A model generated the notes under the pieces. That model saw only the letters and a program-made list of their open reading frames with translations, was not told the DNA's origin and searched no databases. Shown piece after piece: positions 62,564-64,000 of a stretch of DNA of 64,000 nucleotides (the stretch's first letter is position 1; the number at the start of each line of letters is the position of its first letter). The DNA lies in the NCBI RefSeq assembly GCF_009707865.1, contig NZ_WMBA01000002.1:62001-126000 (forward strand), read 5' to 3'. The position numbers were made by a program, and so were the translations under genes. The stretch comes from Amycolatopsis pithecellobii. Its GTDB lineage: Bacteria > Actinomycetota > Actinomycetes > Mycobacteriales > Pseudonocardiaceae.

Positions 62564-63022
62564 ATGAGCGATCGCTACTTCGAGGACTACGTCGAGGGTT
62601 CGACGGAAGAATTGGGCAGCATCAAGGTGAGCGAGGACGAAATCCTCGAGTTCGCCACCAAGTACGACCCGCAGCCGTTCCACGTCGACCCCCCGGCGGC
62701 CGCGGCCGGCCCGTACGGCGGCCTCATCGCGAGTGGCTGGCACACCGCGAGCCTGATGATGAAGCTGGTCGTGCGGAACTACCTGTCCGCTGCGTCGAGC
62801 CTCGGCAGCCCCGGCATCGACGAGTTGCGCTGGCTCAAGCCGGTGCGCCCCGGTGACGAGCTGCGCGCCCGGGTTCAGGTGCTCGAAGCGCGGCCGTCGA
62901 AATCCAAGCCGGACCGTGGTTTGCTGCGCAGCCTCGTCGAGCTACGCAACCAGGATGACGAGACCGTGTTCACCGCCGTCGCGCTCAACTTCGTCCTCCG
63001 CCGGTGGGCGACCGCAACTTGA
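62564..63022 (+). CDS. MaoC-like (R)-specific enoyl-acyl hydratase
   Basis: This 152-aa hot-dog-fold protein has the hydratase-2 motif in YDPQPFHVDPPAAAAGPYGG (catalytic Asp and His) and LIASGWHTASLMMKL. It would hydrate or dehydrate acyl-CoA or acyl-ACP thioesters. The ATG at 62564 follows GGGAGG at 9 nt; a 10-codon upstream extension is less likely. It stands alone between the repeat array and whiB, so the pathway is not indicated. Confidence 0.9.
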   Translation: MSDRYFEDYVEGSTEELGSIKVSEDEILEFATKYDPQPFHVDPPAAAAGPYGGLIASGWHTASLMMKLVVRNYLSAASSLGSPGIDELRWLKPVRPGDELRARVQVLEARPSKSKPDRGLLRSLVELRNQDDETVFTAVALNFVLRRWATAT

Positions 63023-63101
63023 GTCACACAAAAAGGCAGGTGTAGCCGCGAATCGGGCGGGGTAGTTCCCTTGCGACAGCGTCACGTGAGGGAGTCTGAC
63101 C

Positions 63102-63422
63102 ATGGCCGATACGTCACGGCTGCCCACCCCGGTCGCCGAAATCTGGGAGTGGCAGCGCAACGGCAACTGCCGGAACCTCGACAGCTCCGTCTTCTTCCAT
63201 CCCGACGGGGAGCGCGGTTTCGCCCGCGCGGACCGGGTGGCCAGGGCCAAGCGGATCTGCCAGTCCTGCCCCGTCATCGTCGAGTGCCGGCACCACGCGT
63301 TGACCGCCGAGGAACCGTTCGGGGTCTGGGGCGGTCTGGACGAGTCGGAGCGCCGTGCCGCGATCTCGCGTCGCAAGCAGCGTGAGGAGGACAGCGAGAA
63401 GTGCGTTTCGGTTACACACTGA
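63102..63422 (+). CDS. WhiB-family Fe-S transcription factor (WhiB3/WhiD-like)
   Basis: This 106-aa protein has the four cluster cysteines C23, C53, C56 and C62 (GNC...CQSCPVIVEC) that bind a redox- and NO-sensitive 4Fe-4S cluster, followed by the FGVWGG turn and a basic tail (AAISRRKQREE). IWEWQ and FFHPDGERG before the second Cys match WhiB3/WhiD more than WhiB1 or WhiB2. Such proteins act with sigma-A region 4 in redox and developmental control. GAGGGAG lies 8 nt before the ATG. Its 3' end overlaps the next gene by 22 bp. Confidence 0.94.
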   Translation: MADTSRLPTPVAEIWEWQRNGNCRNLDSSVFFHPDGERGFARADRVARAKRICQSCPVIVECRHHALTAEEPFGVWGGLDESERRAAISRRKQREEDSEKCVSVTH

Positions 63423-64000
63423 TGACCGAGCAGGCCGGGCCGAAGGATCTGGTCCGGTTCGCGAAAGCCGCTGAGGACAGCGGGTTCCGGTTCGAGGTCT
63501 GCAGTGACCACTACTCGCCATGGCTCGACGAGCAAGGGCATGCGCCGTATGCCTGGAGTGTGCTCGGCGCAGTCTCCCAGGTGACGGATCGGGTGGAGCT
63601 GCTGAGCTTCGTGACGTGCCCGATCATGCGATACCACCCGGCGGTCGTCGCACAGAAGGCGGCGACCGTGTCCCTGCTGTCGGACAACCGGTTCATCCTG
63701 GGTCTCGGCGCGGGGGAGAACCTCAACGAGCATGTCGTGGGCCGCGGCTGGCCGCCGGTCAACGTGCGGCACGAGATGCTCAGCGAGGCCGTGAAGATCA
63801 TCGGCGACCTGTTCGACGGCGGCTATGTCAACTTCTCCGGCGAGCATTACCGCGTGGATTCGGCGAAGCTGTGGGATCTCCCCGATCGACGCACCCCGAT
63901 CGCGGTCGCGGTGTCCGGGCGGCAGTCGGTCGAACGGTACGCGCCGGTCGCGGACGCGATGATCACCACCGAGCCGGACCCGGAGCTGATCAAGTGGTGG
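63401..64000 (+). CDS. F420-type LLM-class oxidoreductase, 3' end cut by window edge
   Basis: 200 residues are visible and the frame runs off the window. It begins with the beta-1 strand FGYTLMTEQAGP, followed by CSDHYSPWLDEQGHAPYAWS, VTDRVELLSFVTCPIMRYHP and ILGLGAGENLNEHVVGRGWPP, typical of F420-dependent luciferase-like reductases of the TIGR03557 type. I chose the GTG at 63401 because it keeps the first strand and has GAGGAGG about 10 nt upstream; the in-frame ATG at 63422 shares bases with the whiB stop (TGATG) but would cut that strand. Either way it is coupled to whiB. Confidence 0.88.
   Translation, partial: MRFGYTLMTEQAGPKDLVRFAKAAEDSGFRFEVCSDHYSPWLDEQGHAPYAWSVLGAVSQVTDRVELLSFVTCPIMRYHPAVVAQKAATVSLLSDNRFILGLGAGENLNEHVVGRGWPPVNVRHEMLSEAVKIIGDLFDGGYVNFSGEHYRVDSAKLWDLPDRRTPIAVAVSGRQSVERYAPVADAMITTEPDPELIKWW

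Overview
The window is high-GC actinobacterial chromosome, most likely from a Pseudonocardiaceae member such as Amycolatopsis. The basis is an Emb-type arabinosyltransferase (mycolata-type cell wall), a WhiB3/WhiD-like regulator, frequent GTG and TTG starts, 4-8 bp translational-coupling overlaps, an F420-type oxidoreductase and a DUF5302 protein. Genus-level placement is inference. No rRNA, tRNA or CRISPR array was seen.

Bases 1-21,900 are an almost complete aerobic cobalamin locus in several divergent blocks: cobG (cut by the window edge)-cobH-cobIJ; bluB and cobK facing cbiD; cobM and cobL facing a cobalamin riboswitch that leads a fused ChlI/ChlD-type chelatase, then cobO-cobB-cobC; cobS-cobT-cobU facing cobD-cobQ. 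Together these cover ring contraction and methylation, reduction, amidation, adenosylation, the aminopropanol arm, dimethylbenzimidazole synthesis and nucleotide-loop assembly. The large chelatase subunit CobN and a CobF homologue are not in view; CbiD stands where CobF would be expected. An arabinosyltransferase gene, a Phd/YefM-PIN toxin-antitoxin pair and a small hypothetical gene are interspersed.

Bases 21,900-24,340 hold a DeoR regulator and a decayed patch: a DyP-peroxidase 3' fragment joined to IS701-like and IS5-like transposase debris. Bases 24,338-28,561 are a compact operon of a GpgS-type glucosyltransferase, a CitE-like lyase, a PapA/condensation-type acyltransferase and an MFS exporter; it looks like a small, possibly undescribed, glycolipid or acyl-sugar pathway. 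Bases 28,639-39,744 are a GntR-controlled catabolic and uptake cluster: CoA transferase, cyclase-family hydrolase, CocE-like hydrolase, an oligopeptide-type ABC importer including a permease-ATPase fusion, and a second CitE-like lyase. A perfect 14-bp palindrome sits on the -10 element of its apparently leaderless first gene.

Bases 39,965-64,000 are mostly housekeeping and metabolic genes: gltB-gltD glutamate synthase, an MBL hydrolase-DedA-holin/phosphodiesterase operon, a 2-keto-4-pentenoate hydratase-like enzyme, a large FAD/Fe-S dehydrogenase, a secreted S53 peptidase, tryptophan 2,3-dioxygenase, valine dehydrogenase, a DUF5302 protein, TetR and VanW-family genes, a phosphoesterase, a MaoC-like dehydratase, a WhiB regulator and an F420-type oxidoreductase running off the edge.

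The most unusual non-coding signal is a 22-bp repeat found at two places 48 kb apart (14,008-14,164 and 62,294-62,472). In both, three inverted units, a 3-bp centre and four or five direct units are set in exact register. A separate array of about 315-bp tandem repeats fills 57,832-58,850.
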